This document shows, in pieces, positions 55,003 through 63,195 of a stretch of DNA of 64,000 nucleotides (its first letter is position 1; each line of letters begins with the position of its first letter). Origin of the DNA: Agrobacterium vaccinii (GTDB taxonomy: Bacteria > Pseudomonadota > Alphaproteobacteria > Rhizobiales > Rhizobiaceae); assembly GCF_021310995.1 (NCBI RefSeq), contig NZ_CP054152.1, positions 114,560 through 178,559 on the forward strand, in the 5' to 3' direction. Both the position numbers and the translations under genes were made by a program. The notes beneath the pieces are model-generated. The model was not told the origin of the DNA. It saw only the letters and a list, made by a program, of their open reading frames with translations, and did no database searches.

Positions 55003-55403
55003 TTGCACTCGATACGTCGGTTATTGTTGCCATTCTCCTTGAGGAGCCGGAGGCGGATGTTTTCAAGTCGATCTTACAGCAGGGAAAGATTGTTATCGGA
55101 TGGCCGACGCTGTTTGAAACAAGAACGGTTTTGACAGCAAAGGGCTTTTCCAATCCGGGTGACATCGTCACCCGCTTCTCGGCCGCGCCAAACATTATGC
55201 CCATGTCTTTCGATGGAGAGCATTATCGAGCGGCCGAGTTGGCTTTGGACAAATATGGCAAGGGGCGTCACCCGGCGAGCCTGAACATGGGCGATTGTTT
55301 TTCCTACGCTGTCGCTGCAGTTTCCAAAGCGCCACTTCTGTTTAAGGGCCATGATTTTGGCCAGACGGACCTGAAACTGCATCCAGCGTCATCCATGACA
55401 TGA
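54999..55403 (+). CDS. vapC: VapC-type PIN-domain ribonuclease toxin
   Basis: PIN-domain toxin of 134 residues: acidic residues Asp5 in MIALDTSVIVAIL, Glu40 in PTLFETRTV, and the Asp in LNMGDCFSYAVA with a later Asp in KGHDFGQTDL. VapC toxins cut tRNA or rRNA. The gene overlaps vapB at the start and the integrase gene at the end by four bases each, so all three are one mRNA. Confidence 0.9.
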   Translation: MIALDTSVIVAILLEEPEADVFKSILQQGKIVIGWPTLFETRTVLTAKGFSNPGDIVTRFSAAPNIMPMSFDGEHYRAAELALDKYGKGRHPASLNMGDCFSYAVAAVSKAPLLFKGHDFGQTDLKLHPASSMT

Positions 55404-56542
55404 CAGATAAAAGCCAAACCATCGTCGAACGCAGGGTCTTGCAGCTCGACACGATTGCAGCGGTCTTGCCGCTCGAACGTCGCGACGAGCTGGCTGAGCT
55501 TTTGACCGATCAAGATATCGAGACGCTTCGCCATCTGGTCAATGAGGGCATGGGTGCCAACACGCTGCGGGCACTGACGTCAGACCTTGCCTATCTACAG
55601 GCTTGGTCGCTAGCGGCAACCGGAGCCTCCCTCCCCTGGCCTGCACCCGAAGCCCTCCTGCTCAAATTCGTCGCCCATCATCTATGGGATCCCGAAAAGC
55701 GCATCAGCGATCGTGATCACGGCATGCCGCAAAATGTCGATCGTCTTCTGCGGGACCAGGGGTTTCTGAAATCCATCGGTCCCCACGCGCCCGACACGGT
55801 CCGGAGGCGGCTTGCCTCGTGGTCGACGCTGACGAAATGGCGCGGCCACCAAGGCGTATTTTCCTCCCCTGCCCTTAAACAAGCGATCCGACTGGCTGTC
55901 CGCGCCACGCCGCGTCCGCGAAAACGCAAAAGCGCCAAGGCTGTGACCGGCGACGTGCTGGCGAAATTGCTCGCGACCTGCAGCACCGATAGCCTGCGCG
56001 ACGTCCGTGACCGGGCAATTTTGATGGTGGCGTTTGCCTCCGGTGGTCGTCGGCGCAGCGAAATTGCTAGGCTGCGCAAAGAGCAGTTGACTGTCGAGGT
56101 GCCAATTGCGGTCGACAACGCCCCTCCCCTACTCTCGCTTTCCATTCACCTTGGCCGCACAAAAACATCCGGAAGTGAAAACGAGGACGTTGTTTATCTA
56201 ACGGGGCGGCCCGTCGATGCATTGAATGCATGGATGACGGCCGCGCGCATCGATAGCGGAAGCATTTTCCGCAAGATCGATCGCTGGGGAAATCTGTCCA
56301 AACATGCGCTGGAACCGGGCGCCATCAACGCGATCCTGAAACAGCGTGTGGTTATGGCCGGCCTGGAACCGAGGGAGTTTTCGGCCCACGGGCTGCGATC
56401 CGGATATCTGACGGAAGCCGCGAACCGGGGCATTCCGCTTCCCGAAGCGATGGAGCAATCACGCCATCGTTCTGTTCAGCAGGCATCCAGCTATTACAAC
56501 AATGCCACACGACGCAGCGGTCGAGCCGCACGAATGTTGTGA
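55400..56542 (+). CDS. Tyrosine recombinase/integrase
   Basis: Site-specific recombinase of 380 residues. An N-terminal SAM-like core-binding part (NTLRALTSDLAYLQAWSLA) is followed by the catalytic set: Arg in FASGGRRRSEIARLR, His-x-x-Arg in AHGLRSGYL, a His/Arg in SRHRSVQQ and Tyr in ASSYYNNA. It is coupled to vapC by a 4-bp overlap, an unusual fusion of a toxin-antitoxin pair with an integrase. A broken relative lies at 61729. It may move or hold the island; no att pair was found. Confidence 0.88.
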   Translation: MTDKSQTIVERRVLQLDTIAAVLPLERRDELAELLTDQDIETLRHLVNEGMGANTLRALTSDLAYLQAWSLAATGASLPWPAPEALLLKFVAHHLWDPEKRISDRDHGMPQNVDRLLRDQGFLKSIGPHAPDTVRRRLASWSTLTKWRGHQGVFSSPALKQAIRLAVRATPRPRKRKSAKAVTGDVLAKLLATCSTDSLRDVRDRAILMVAFASGGRRRSEIARLRKEQLTVEVPIAVDNAPPLLSLSIHLGRTKTSGSENEDVVYLTGRPVDALNAWMTAARIDSGSIFRKIDRWGNLSKHALEPGAINAILKQRVVMAGLEPREFSAHGLRSGYLTEAANRGIPLPEAMEQSRHRSVQQASSYYNNATRRSGRAARML

Positions 56543-56565
56543 TGGAAAGGCTCGGAACGTAGTCC

Positions 56566-57012
56566 ATGACAATCCTGTTCAAAACGACGATCACTGAAGA
56601 CAAGGCATTTGCAAAGATTGAGGAAGCGCTGAACACCGGCCGAGAATACGACGGCTATTTCAGTGTTGCCGACGATGGTGGCGAGACGCCTCTGTCGTGG
56701 GGACCCTCCATGAGCGGCGAAGAATTTCTGGCGAACGTCAGAGAAATGCTGGAAGTGACATGGAAAGCAGCCCGGTTTTGGGTTGTCTACGACCGTCGAG
56801 AGGATCGTGGTGATCCTGACGCCATCGCGATGCGCAATGCAGCGTTTCGGATCACCCGCGGATATAACGGTGTCATCGTAGCTTCGTTGAGCCTTCTGGG
56901 ACGGAAAGACGCTCTACAAGATCTTGAACTGGTTTTTGTCTGTTTCAGAGAGGATTTCCAACGTCGCAACTTTAGAATTCGCTTTGAGAACAAACCCATT
57001 ACACCCCATTGA
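56566..57012 (+). CDS. Uncharacterised 148-residue protein
   Basis: Soluble protein with a plausible start 23 bp behind the integrase. Visible segments: FKTTITEDKAFAKIEEALN, MSGEEFLANVREMLEVTWK and FWVVYDRREDRGDPDAIA. No cysteines of note, no membrane segment. I do not recognise the family; a small immunity-like protein is possible given the region, but that is context only. Downstream 57013-57144 shows no gene. Confidence 0.5.
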   Translation: MTILFKTTITEDKAFAKIEEALNTGREYDGYFSVADDGGETPLSWGPSMSGEEFLANVREMLEVTWKAARFWVVYDRREDRGDPDAIAMRNAAFRITRGYNGVIVASLSLLGRKDALQDLELVFVCFREDFQRRNFRIRFENKPITPH

Positions 57013-57144
57013 TGCGGAGCCAGCTTTGCACCGATTTCGTTGAAAAACTCGTTGGATTGGCTGCTCATCCTCCCGTTTCTTTGGGGTGGATCACCATGAT
57101 GATCTCAGCTGTCGAGCGACAGCTGGTGCTCAGTTTCAGCTCGG

Positions 57145-57432
57145 TCAATTTGATCGTAATGTTTTGGCCGGATCCACAAATACCAGCACGTTAAAGCCCT
57201 CCCCTGCATCGAAGCGGTTGTCATCCAGAAGATGGTTGCCCTGCGCTTCCATAAACCACTTTGCCGTATCCGCATCGTAAAGCTCCGCAATCGTCGCCTT
57301 GATCTTCGATTTGACCTCGATCAAAGCCTCAAGCTGGTTTATGGCGGGTATAAAGAGCAATCGGGAAGAGGAAAATCTGAGTAATCCCTTGGGCCTAATC
57401 GGTAAAGCACTTGCCGAGGACTTCCGGTTCAC
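57145..57432 (-). pseudogene. Gene fragment, minus strand, family unknown
   Basis: Frame of 95 codons whose last 60 look gene-like (IEVKSKIKATIAELYDADTAKWFMEAQG then GFNVLVFVDPAKTL) while the first 35 are antisense to a thiolase-like fragment. It is best read as the 3' end of a lost gene cut at about 57330-57350. Confidence 0.35.
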
Positions 57433-57766
57433 AACCAGGACACTTACTCCAAATCGACTTATGGTCGATCTTAATGGTGAGCGTTATCGTGCCGAAGAGT
57501 TCGGCTACGCGGTGGCCTCTAGTTCATCGGCTTTGGCCGACCTTGCTGCCAATCCGGAAACGCCAGCCTTTCTGTTCGGCGACATGGGAGCGGCCACCGG
57601 TCTATTCCTGGTGGCGCTGGCGCTCGGGCCGCGCCCAGCTTTCGCATCTGCGTTTCGGCAAGTGGGCGAACCTGATCGTACACTTGTATCAACCAGTTCA
57701 TACCATACCGAACGCCGTGCGGTCGCTGTTATCGAACGTTCAAGTTACGATTCTGAAGGATGCTGA
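57299..57766 (+). pseudogene. Thiolase/beta-ketoacyl-synthase-like C-terminal fragment
   Basis: From about 57450 the product resembles the C-terminal end of the thiolase-fold proteins found in type VI secretion effector clusters: VDLNGERYRAEEFGYAV, then FLFGDMGAATGLFLVALALG and a last segment with RRAVAVIERS. The catalytic N-terminal two thirds are missing. Such proteins accompany secreted toxins, which fits the toxin-immunity genes around it. Assignment is by eye from a few motifs. Confidence 0.4.
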
Positions 57767-57944
57767 AATGGCAAAGCTGTTGAGTTTCAGCGAGATTTAA
57801 TCCGTTTTTCCATTTCGCGTTAGCCCACCAGATCCGGTGTAGTGAATTGCCCGACAACAATTTTATACGGCGTAAGTGGATCACGAGGAAACGGATAAAT
57901 GGTTCAAACTCTAATGAAAACGAACAAATAAGGGAACTAGAGAA

Positions 57945-58496
57945 ATGTTGTATTCCATCTACGGCGGAAAGAATCACCCTGAGTGCAAGCTCCAAGCCAC
58001 AGATCACGATGCTTGTCGCAGTTCTATGTACAAGGGTGAGGTCTACAACGGCGATTTCAATGCAGACGATTTCAACAGAGACGATTTCCACTTTACGGAT
58101 GTCATTGAGTCGTTCTGCGTCCCGGTCTTCAACGATAAGTTCAAACTGGCCTGCGAAGCGATTACTCACGGTGCCGTTTCTTTCCGACGAACAAACGTCA
58201 TCTGGGGCAAAGAAAACCTGCTTGAATGGGTCGGCGACGAAATAAAAGGATTCTACGTCGTGCGTCCTAAGATCGTTGATATAATTGACGAGAGCAAAAG
58301 CCCTACCCAATTCTGGCCGAAGCTCAAGAAGTTCAAGCATCAGGATTACGTCATAACCGGCCTCCCAGATACTGAAATTGGCGTCTTCGTTGATTTAAAG
58401 AGGCCGCATCTATTCATTATTACAGAAGACATGAAGCGTTCGCTTGATGCTCACGGCATTCAAGCGTCTTTCGAGGAGCTTCCCGTCGTGACATGA
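57945..58496 (+). CDS. Imm11/DUF1629-like protein, probable immunity protein
   Basis: Protein of 183 residues, acidic at the start (FNADDFNRDDFHFTDVIESF), with a C-terminal part like Imm11/DUF1629 proteins: GFYVVRPKIVDIID, then FVDLKRPHLFIITEDMKRSLDAHGIQASFEEL. Imm11 proteins neutralise toxins of polymorphic systems. No cognate toxin is next to it; it is an orphan. GAGAA precedes the ATG. Confidence 0.55.
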   Translation: MLYSIYGGKNHPECKLQATDHDACRSSMYKGEVYNGDFNADDFNRDDFHFTDVIESFCVPVFNDKFKLACEAITHGAVSFRRTNVIWGKENLLEWVGDEIKGFYVVRPKIVDIIDESKSPTQFWPKLKKFKHQDYVITGLPDTEIGVFVDLKRPHLFIITEDMKRSLDAHGIQASFEELPVVT

Positions 58497-58554
58497 GGTT
58501 TGAGAGAAGCTACGGTCCGCATGTTGCGAATTAGGTTGGCGTCATACTATTACC

Positions 58555-58650
58555 ATTGTGATTAAGCGTACAGAAATGATCCCGTCAACGTGAGAAATAA
58601 CAAGGCGTTATCATTCGTATCGGCATCGGGGCCCCCTGCCTATTTACACG
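58555..58650 (+). repeat. 96-bp direct repeat, copy 1
   Basis: Begins ATTGTGATTAAGCGTACAG and is about 85-90 percent the same as 60344-60440 by eye alignment. Both contain the small palindrome ATAAC-AAGGC-GTTAT and a GAAATGAYCCC block that recalls the ends of some IS21-type elements. The two copies flank the TPR/DUF6985 segment. Confidence 0.75.
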
Positions 58651-58943
58651 CGGCTCTTGATGCATTAGACAGGCTGGCGCGCGACGCACTTACGCGCATT
58701 GTCATCGGACAGGATCGCGCGACGCGATTGTGGGTCTGGGCTGAACGTTCCGATCCATTGATGGCGCGCTCGATCGCAGAGACGGAGGTGATGTAGCGTG
58801 ATCGCCTGCGCCGTTCGTAATCTATGGATCGCGCAGCCGACCGGGTTCTGGTGACAACCGCAATCGGGTGAAGCTTGCCGGTCGATAACCGCGATCTTAG
58901 CTTCCTGTACGCTCTCCAAGGTCCAGGCTCGTAAAGCGAGAAG

Positions 58944-59213
58944 CTATCGTTCAGAAAGCGTAACCTCCGCCTCTTCCAATGCCGCCGCGATCATCGGATT
59001 TAGAGGATCGAGTCGAGCTGCTTCCTTCAAATCAGCGACGCCTTTCTCGATCTCGCCGAGGCGGGCACGCGCGAGGCCCCGGTAGCCCCAGGCCAGCGCC
59101 ATCTTCGGATCCAGAGCAACGGCACGATCGAAATCCTGCAGCGCAGCAGCGAAATCGCCGGTCATTACTCGGACGGCACCGCGGCTATGCCAGATCACTG
59201 CTCGTTCGGGCAC
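58944..59213 (-). CDS. TPR protein, short or 3' fragment
   Basis: Frame of 89 codons from a GTG with two tetratricopeptide repeats: VIWHSRGAVRVMTGDFAAALQDFDRAVALDP and AWGYRGLARARLGEIEKGVADLKEAARLDP (positions about 6-37 and 41-71). The frame stays open upstream of the GTG for at least 35 codons into the end of the next gene, without a good start, so this may be the tail of a truncated gene. TPR units bind partner proteins. Confidence 0.55.
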   Translation of the reverse strand: MPERAVIWHSRGAVRVMTGDFAAALQDFDRAVALDPKMALAWGYRGLARARLGEIEKGVADLKEAARLDPLNPMIAAALEEAEVTLSER

Positions 59214-59287
59214 GCGCTTTACCTCGCCAACGAACGGTTCCGCGAAGATGCGGACGAGGCAGTCTACGTCTGTCCCGGGAATGCCGC

Positions 59288-60196
59288 TTATGTCACATGC
59301 CCGTCCTGCGCGCTGACGCGCGTCAGGGTCCTCCCGTCTCGATAGACGAGTTGGAGGCCGTGCTCGCGTTCCCAGTCGCAGGCGCAGGCTAGCGCGATGT
59401 AGATCGCCGGCTCCCCATCGGAATCGTCCTTCACGACCTGCAACTCCTCGTTGGAGACGTGCTGCCAGATCTCGGCCGGGTCCGAAATCCCGTACATTGC
59501 CTTGTCGGCTTCGTCGTCAGGGCCGATTGCTTCTAGAAACTCCTTGCAGTTCGCCAGCACAGCCGGCGAGGCCGCCAGCCGGTCCTCGCGCGTTAGCGCG
59601 AGGAAGTTCGCGAGCGCCGCGTCGATCCGCTTGGCGTCGCTCGGCCCGATATCCTGCAGCAGCACAGGCAGCGCGCGGCCGTCGAAATAGGGGATCGATA
59701 AGGGGGCGGCGAACCATGTGTCGCCGTAGTCGTCGGGTCGGACCCTGCCGAGTACGATCGATGAGAAGACGCGCGGCTTTGGTCTCGGCTTCGCCGCTTC
59801 GAACCTGCCGGCGAGCTTCGCGAACGCCGCCTCGCGCTCCGCCTCAGTCTCCGAGCGCGAGAGGCTGCGCAACTCCTGCATGTTCGTCGTCACCGTGCCG
59901 GTCGCCGTGTCGATCTCGAAACCCGCCACGGGGATAGTGGTGGTCACGCGGAGCCCCTTGTACGTCACGCTGGAAGGCAGCCGGAAAAAGGTCTGGAAGC
60001 CGACCATTCCGACGACGAGCACATGGCCCGCCTCCTTGCCAGCGATCGGCTTGCAGAATGCGTGCGGATCGCAGGGTAAGACGGCTGCAAGCACCCTCTG
60101 GTCTTCGTCGCAGGCCGAGAGCGGTGTGTTTTTCAGAAAATCAGCCAGCCTGTCTTCGTCAAAGACGATTTCGTTCAGTTTTGGCTGCGGCTCCAT
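59288..60196 (-). CDS. DUF6985-like protein, probable immunity protein
   Basis: Protein of 302 residues, acidic, no signal peptide. The C-terminus is the clearest part: a segment IYIALACACDWEREHGLQLVY followed by the GRTLTRVSAQDGHVT end is the pattern of DUF6985, a group often found beside toxins of polymorphic systems. The N-terminal two thirds (FFRLPSSVTYKGLRVTTTIP and others) also have a beta-rich look. GGAGG is well placed before the ATG at 60196. It lies between the two 96-bp repeats. Confidence 0.6.
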   Translation of the reverse strand: MEPQPKLNEIVFDEDRLADFLKNTPLSACDEDQRVLAAVLPCDPHAFCKPIAGKEAGHVLVVGMVGFQTFFRLPSSVTYKGLRVTTTIPVAGFEIDTATGTVTTNMQELRSLSRSETEAEREAAFAKLAGRFEAAKPRPKPRVFSSIVLGRVRPDDYGDTWFAAPLSIPYFDGRALPVLLQDIGPSDAKRIDAALANFLALTREDRLAASPAVLANCKEFLEAIGPDDEADKAMYGISDPAEIWQHVSNEELQVVKDDSDGEPAIYIALACACDWEREHGLQLVYRDGRTLTRVSAQDGHVT

Positions 60197-60343
60197 CGGC
60201 GCCTCCTTTCGTTCTTTTCGTTTTTGCTCCGATGCATCGGGACTTGCGCCCGAGATGCCGGTTTTGAGCGCGGACCACGCTTACACCGCCAGTAGAGCGC
60301 CACCAATGAAGGTTTCGAACTCGTTCCAGTCTCCGATGCGATG

Positions 60344-60440
60344 ATTGTGATTAAGCGTACAGAAATGACCCCGTCAACGTGAAAAATAACAAGGCGTTAT
60401 CGTGCGTATCGGCATAGGGACCCCCCTGCCGATTCACAGG
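60344..60440 (+). repeat. 96-bp direct repeat, copy 2
   Basis: Second copy of the repeat at 58555-58650; differences are scattered single bases plus one extra C. It ends exactly where the decayed Rhs core sequence starts, so the repeat marks a cassette boundary. Confidence 0.75.
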
Positions 60441-60579
60441 CCTGACTTACAACAGGTATCGCTATTAAGATAACCTCGCCGCCTGTTACGCAACGCCTGA
60501 TCCGCTGGGAATTCGCGGCGGGCCGCGGCCGCATGGCCACGTGGACAATCCGATGAATGAGGTCGACCCGGTCGGCCTT
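60430..60579 (+). pseudogene. Decayed Rhs core 3' end
   Basis: In the frame that leads into the nuclease gene, codons read RFTGLTYNRYRY, a TAA stop at 60466-60468, then a degenerate stretch, PDPLGIRGG and DNPMNEVDPVGL. These are the successive landmarks of an Rhs core end (YNRYRYYDP, SPDPLGL, NPxxxxDPxGL). The stop and the altered bases after YNRYRY show that the core is dead while the tip frame is kept. Confidence 0.75.
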
Positions 60580-61014
60580 TCGCCGATCTACGGACCACTG
60601 GATGGCTATGGTAGGCCGACCGGAGTATGGGCCACGCTTACGAGCCGTGACCTTAGACCAACCGGCACTTCGCCGCCAACGCTGAACCCGCCCGGCTTCG
60701 CATCGGGTACGGCCCCCAATTTCCACCAGCGAAGCCACCTTTTGGCCGATACGCTGGGGAGATCGGGCAGCGACCCCCGTAACCTCGTGACCCTGACTGA
60801 CGGTTCAAACCATCCGGGGATGAGCCGGATTGAGCGACAGGTTCGTGACTTCTTGCGCAAAAATCCAAATTGCAGTGTCACCTATGTCGCGATCCCGCTT
60901 TATAATGGTAGCAACCTAACGCCGACCGGAGTAGCAATCACCGCCAGAACCTCTGCCGGCGAGATGCTTGCCTCCACCATCGTACCGAATGGTCTGCGGC
61001 AGAACAGAAAGTAG
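60541..61014 (+). CDS. Orphan Rhs C-terminal toxin, DNA/RNA non-specific nuclease domain
   Basis: Frame of 157 codons from a GTG. Residues 1-13 are the Rhs junction DNPMNEVDPVGL; residues 14-60 are a proline/glycine linker; the rest is a nuclease domain of the DNA/RNA non-specific endonuclease kind with RSHLLADTLGRSG (His66) and DPRNLVTLTDG (Asn81), then IERQVRDFL and a strand-rich end with YNGSNLTPTGVAI. It lacks any export or Rhs cage sequence, so it is a displaced toxin tip. An SMI1/KNR4 immunity gene follows after 13 bp. Confidence 0.75.
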   Translation: MDNPMNEVDPVGLSPIYGPLDGYGRPTGVWATLTSRDLRPTGTSPPTLNPPGFASGTAPNFHQRSHLLADTLGRSGSDPRNLVTLTDGSNHPGMSRIERQVRDFLRKNPNCSVTYVAIPLYNGSNLTPTGVAITARTSAGEMLASTIVPNGLRQNRK

Positions 61015-61027
61015 AAGGAACTCCTAA

Positions 61028-61600
61028 ATGACCGACAACGTCACCCAACTTTTCGACCGTTCGAATGTCACCCGCGCGGCGTCGGTCGAAGAGATCTCAG
61101 CCGTCGAAGCAGAGATCGGTGCGCTACCACCATCCTACAATATCTTCGCGCGGACATTCGGCTACGGCACGACCAACGGCTTGTTCGTCATCGAAATGCC
61201 TTTCAGCATGTTCGGCAATGATGGCCTCCTCGTTCGAGGCGTCGAAATCCGCGACCAAGTTCATTCGCTTGTCGCAGAGTACCGGGAAGACGGGATCGAG
61301 ATCGGCGATCTCGATTGCCTTGAGCCCTACGATGACGAAAGCCGCGACATCGCCGGTTTCTTCGACGACCTTCGCTTCTTCGGCAGCAGCATCAACGGCG
61401 AGTACTTGTGCTGGCGGCGCGATCGGGATGACTCTTTCAAGCTCCATGTCATCGACCGCGCCTGCTTTTCAATTCGTTTTGCCGGAACGAGCCTTATCGA
61501 ATTCATTCGAAGAACGCAGACTGATGACGTCAAAAACTTGCTCGGCTCTGGATACGAGGCACTACCACGTACGTTCGAAGGGGCAACTGCTGAGATTTGA
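61028..61600 (+). CDS. SMI1/KNR4-family immunity protein
   Basis: Protein of 190 residues with the SMI1/KNR4 opening: ASVEEISAVEAEIGALPPSYNIFARTFGYG near residues 18-47, where LPPSY and the GYG turn are family marks. Such proteins bind and block nuclease toxins of polymorphic and contact-dependent systems. It lies 13 bp behind the orphan Rhs nuclease with AGGAACT as SD, the standard toxin-immunity order. Confidence 0.75.
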   Translation: MTDNVTQLFDRSNVTRAASVEEISAVEAEIGALPPSYNIFARTFGYGTTNGLFVIEMPFSMFGNDGLLVRGVEIRDQVHSLVAEYREDGIEIGDLDCLEPYDDESRDIAGFFDDLRFFGSSINGEYLCWRRDRDDSFKLHVIDRACFSIRFAGTSLIEFIRRTQTDDVKNLLGSGYEALPRTFEGATAEI

Positions 61601-61682
61601 GTACAACGTCGTCTGGGTATTATGCTCAATTCATGTCAGTAACAAACGCCATAACCGCACGCGGGTGTCTTCACTTGAACAT

Positions 61683-61707
61683 GTCCGATAACGTTGCATT
61701 ATCGGAC
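61683..61707. promoter_or_regulatory. Perfect palindrome upstream of the broken integrase
   Basis: GTCCGATAA-CGTTGCA-TTATCGGAC: 9-bp arms, 7-base centre, 22 bp before the old integrase ATG. It could be an operator of the lost integrase or the terminator of the immunity gene; a T-rich TTGTTCTTTATAT follows, which suits a terminator. Confidence 0.5.
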
Positions 61708-61728
61708 GTCTTGTTCTTTATATAAAGA

Positions 61729-62247
61729 ATGGCCCAAATCATCGAGCAGAACACAGAAATTCACGCCGAGGAGATCTCAGCGCCGTCTCTCAGCACGGCG
61801 CCTGGGCGCGATGTCTCCGGGCCGACGGTGTCGGGCGAAAGCCCCCTCCCCTCTCTCGCCGTTGAGGACCAGACGCCCGCCCATCTTGCAAGCCTTGCTG
61901 ATCGCGCCCCAGGGTTATGTTGAAGCCGCAAGTTTCGCCAATACGCGCAAAGCCTACGCCGCCGACTGGAAGCATTTTTCCGCGTGGTGCCGGCGGTCCA
62001 AGCTGGCTCCCCTCCCTCCGCATCCGCAAACCGTCGGGCTACCATCACAGCCTGTGCTTCTGGCACGGTTGACCGGAAGCACCAAGGCCAACTCTGTCTC
62101 GACCATTGAACGACGTCTCTCCTCCCTCAGCTGGAACTATGCCCAGCGCGGTCAATCGCTTGATCGCAAAGACAGGCACATTGCGACGGTGATGGCCGGC
62201 ATCCGCAACAGCCATGCCCGGCCGCCGGTCCAGAAGGAAGCAGTCAT
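61729..62247 (+). pseudogene. Tyrosine recombinase, N-terminal remnant with several indels
   Basis: ATG 61729 opens a frame (QIIEQNTEIHAEEISAPSL) that is lost at the GGG run near 61911-61916, where the next frame continues with GYVEAASFANTRKAYAADW, the core-binding start of rhizobial integrases. At 62035-62095 the expected ITACASG is read only in a third frame, so two compensating indels lie there. The protein resemblance resumes (NSVSTIERRLSSLSW, RKDRHIATVMAGIR) and stops near 62247 before the catalytic domain. Dead gene, cut by the next gene's segment. Confidence 0.75.
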
Positions 62248-62307
62248 GGCTGATTACTCAAGAACAGCGGGGCGTTCGCGCTTCCAATGCGGAAATGGAG
62301 AGGTTAA

Positions 62308-63195
62308 GTGTCTGAGATAATTTTGGAAATAGATGAAAGAACGATGGAAAACCTGATGACAGGGCCATACGTCTTCATTGAGGAGACGCGATCCCCGGCA
62401 TTCCGAAAAATAGCCTATTTCAATAAGGCCGCCTTCAAGGCCTATTCGCACCTCATCGACGAACATGGTTGCACCGGATTTTCGATCGAGGTAGAGGATG
62501 TAGCCGAGAATAAGCTGCAGGACTATTTCTTTCCCGGTTTCAGCGACATCCGCAAAAAGAACGACATCGTTGAGATCGGTATAGTCGGGTCCGGTGCCTT
62601 TCCCGAGGATCTCGAACTCGACGTGTTCAAAGATTTCCCGAACATCAGGAAGATCACAACACAAAGCATTTCTTTCCGGTTCAGACTCCCTGAGCTTTTT
62701 CCGAAGCTCGAAAGCTGGCTCAATCTTGACTGGAAGACCAACAAGGTTGGAAACCTCGACAACGACTGGCACGATTTGACGAATCTTTCACTGCACGGAT
62801 TCAGCGGATCGCTTGTACTTTTCGAAAATTCGCCGATCAAAAAACTTTTCCTAATCTCTTCGACCATAAAAAGCATCGACGATGTTTTGAGCTTAAAAAA
62901 GCTCGAAGTTTTGCAAATTGTGTCAAGCAAGATTACTGGCAACGTGTCACGCCTGTCGGAACTTACCAGACTGCGATCATTGCGTTTCGAGGGCAAGAAC
63001 CAGCTTGAAGGCTGGGACAAGTTGGAAAGCAAGTCTGTCGAGAACTTCGAGGCATCACATTATCCCTGCAAATTTCCGCGCCAAAATTTTCCGAAACTTA
63101 AGAACTATGTTGTCAATGCGTATCGCGCTCGGGATTCGTTCTATGAAGAAGGCGGAGATCACGATGCGTTGGGCGCCGAATTCGCTGCTCTCTGA
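62308..63195 (+). CDS. Leucine-rich-repeat-like protein, possible immunity protein
   Basis: Protein of 295 residues from a GTG preceded by GGAGAGG. The C-terminal half shows irregular leucine-rich units (HDLTNLSLHGFSGSL, SPIKKLFLISSTIKSI, LKKLEVLQIVSSKITG, LTRLRSLRFEGKNQL). The N-terminal part is acidic and unrecognised. No signal peptide. Orphan LRR proteins of this kind serve as immunity proteins in Rhs and other polymorphic loci; here that is inferred from the neighbourhood. Its upstream edge interrupts the integrase remnant. Confidence 0.6.
   Translation: MSEIILEIDERTMENLMTGPYVFIEETRSPAFRKIAYFNKAAFKAYSHLIDEHGCTGFSIEVEDVAENKLQDYFFPGFSDIRKKNDIVEIGIVGSGAFPEDLELDVFKDFPNIRKITTQSISFRFRLPELFPKLESWLNLDWKTNKVGNLDNDWHDLTNLSLHGFSGSLVLFENSPIKKLFLISSTIKSIDDVLSLKKLEVLQIVSSKITGNVSRLSELTRLRSLRFEGKNQLEGWDKLESKSVENFEASHYPCKFPRQNFPKLKNYVVNAYRARDSFYEEGGDHDALGAEFAAL

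Noticed and set aside
58590..58796. 68-codon + strand frame starting inside the 96-bp repeat
   Set aside because: Its start lies within repeat DNA, there is no good SD, and the product matches nothing I know; more likely a remnant.
60344..60440. Calling the repeat an IS21 end outright
   Set aside because: The GAAATGACCCC block is suggestive, but no istA/istB sequence or matching opposite end was found in the window.
61694..62320. 208-codon frame taken as an intact gene
   Set aside because: The first 65 residues are out of frame with the real start at 61729 and the catalytic half is missing; it is an integrase remnant.
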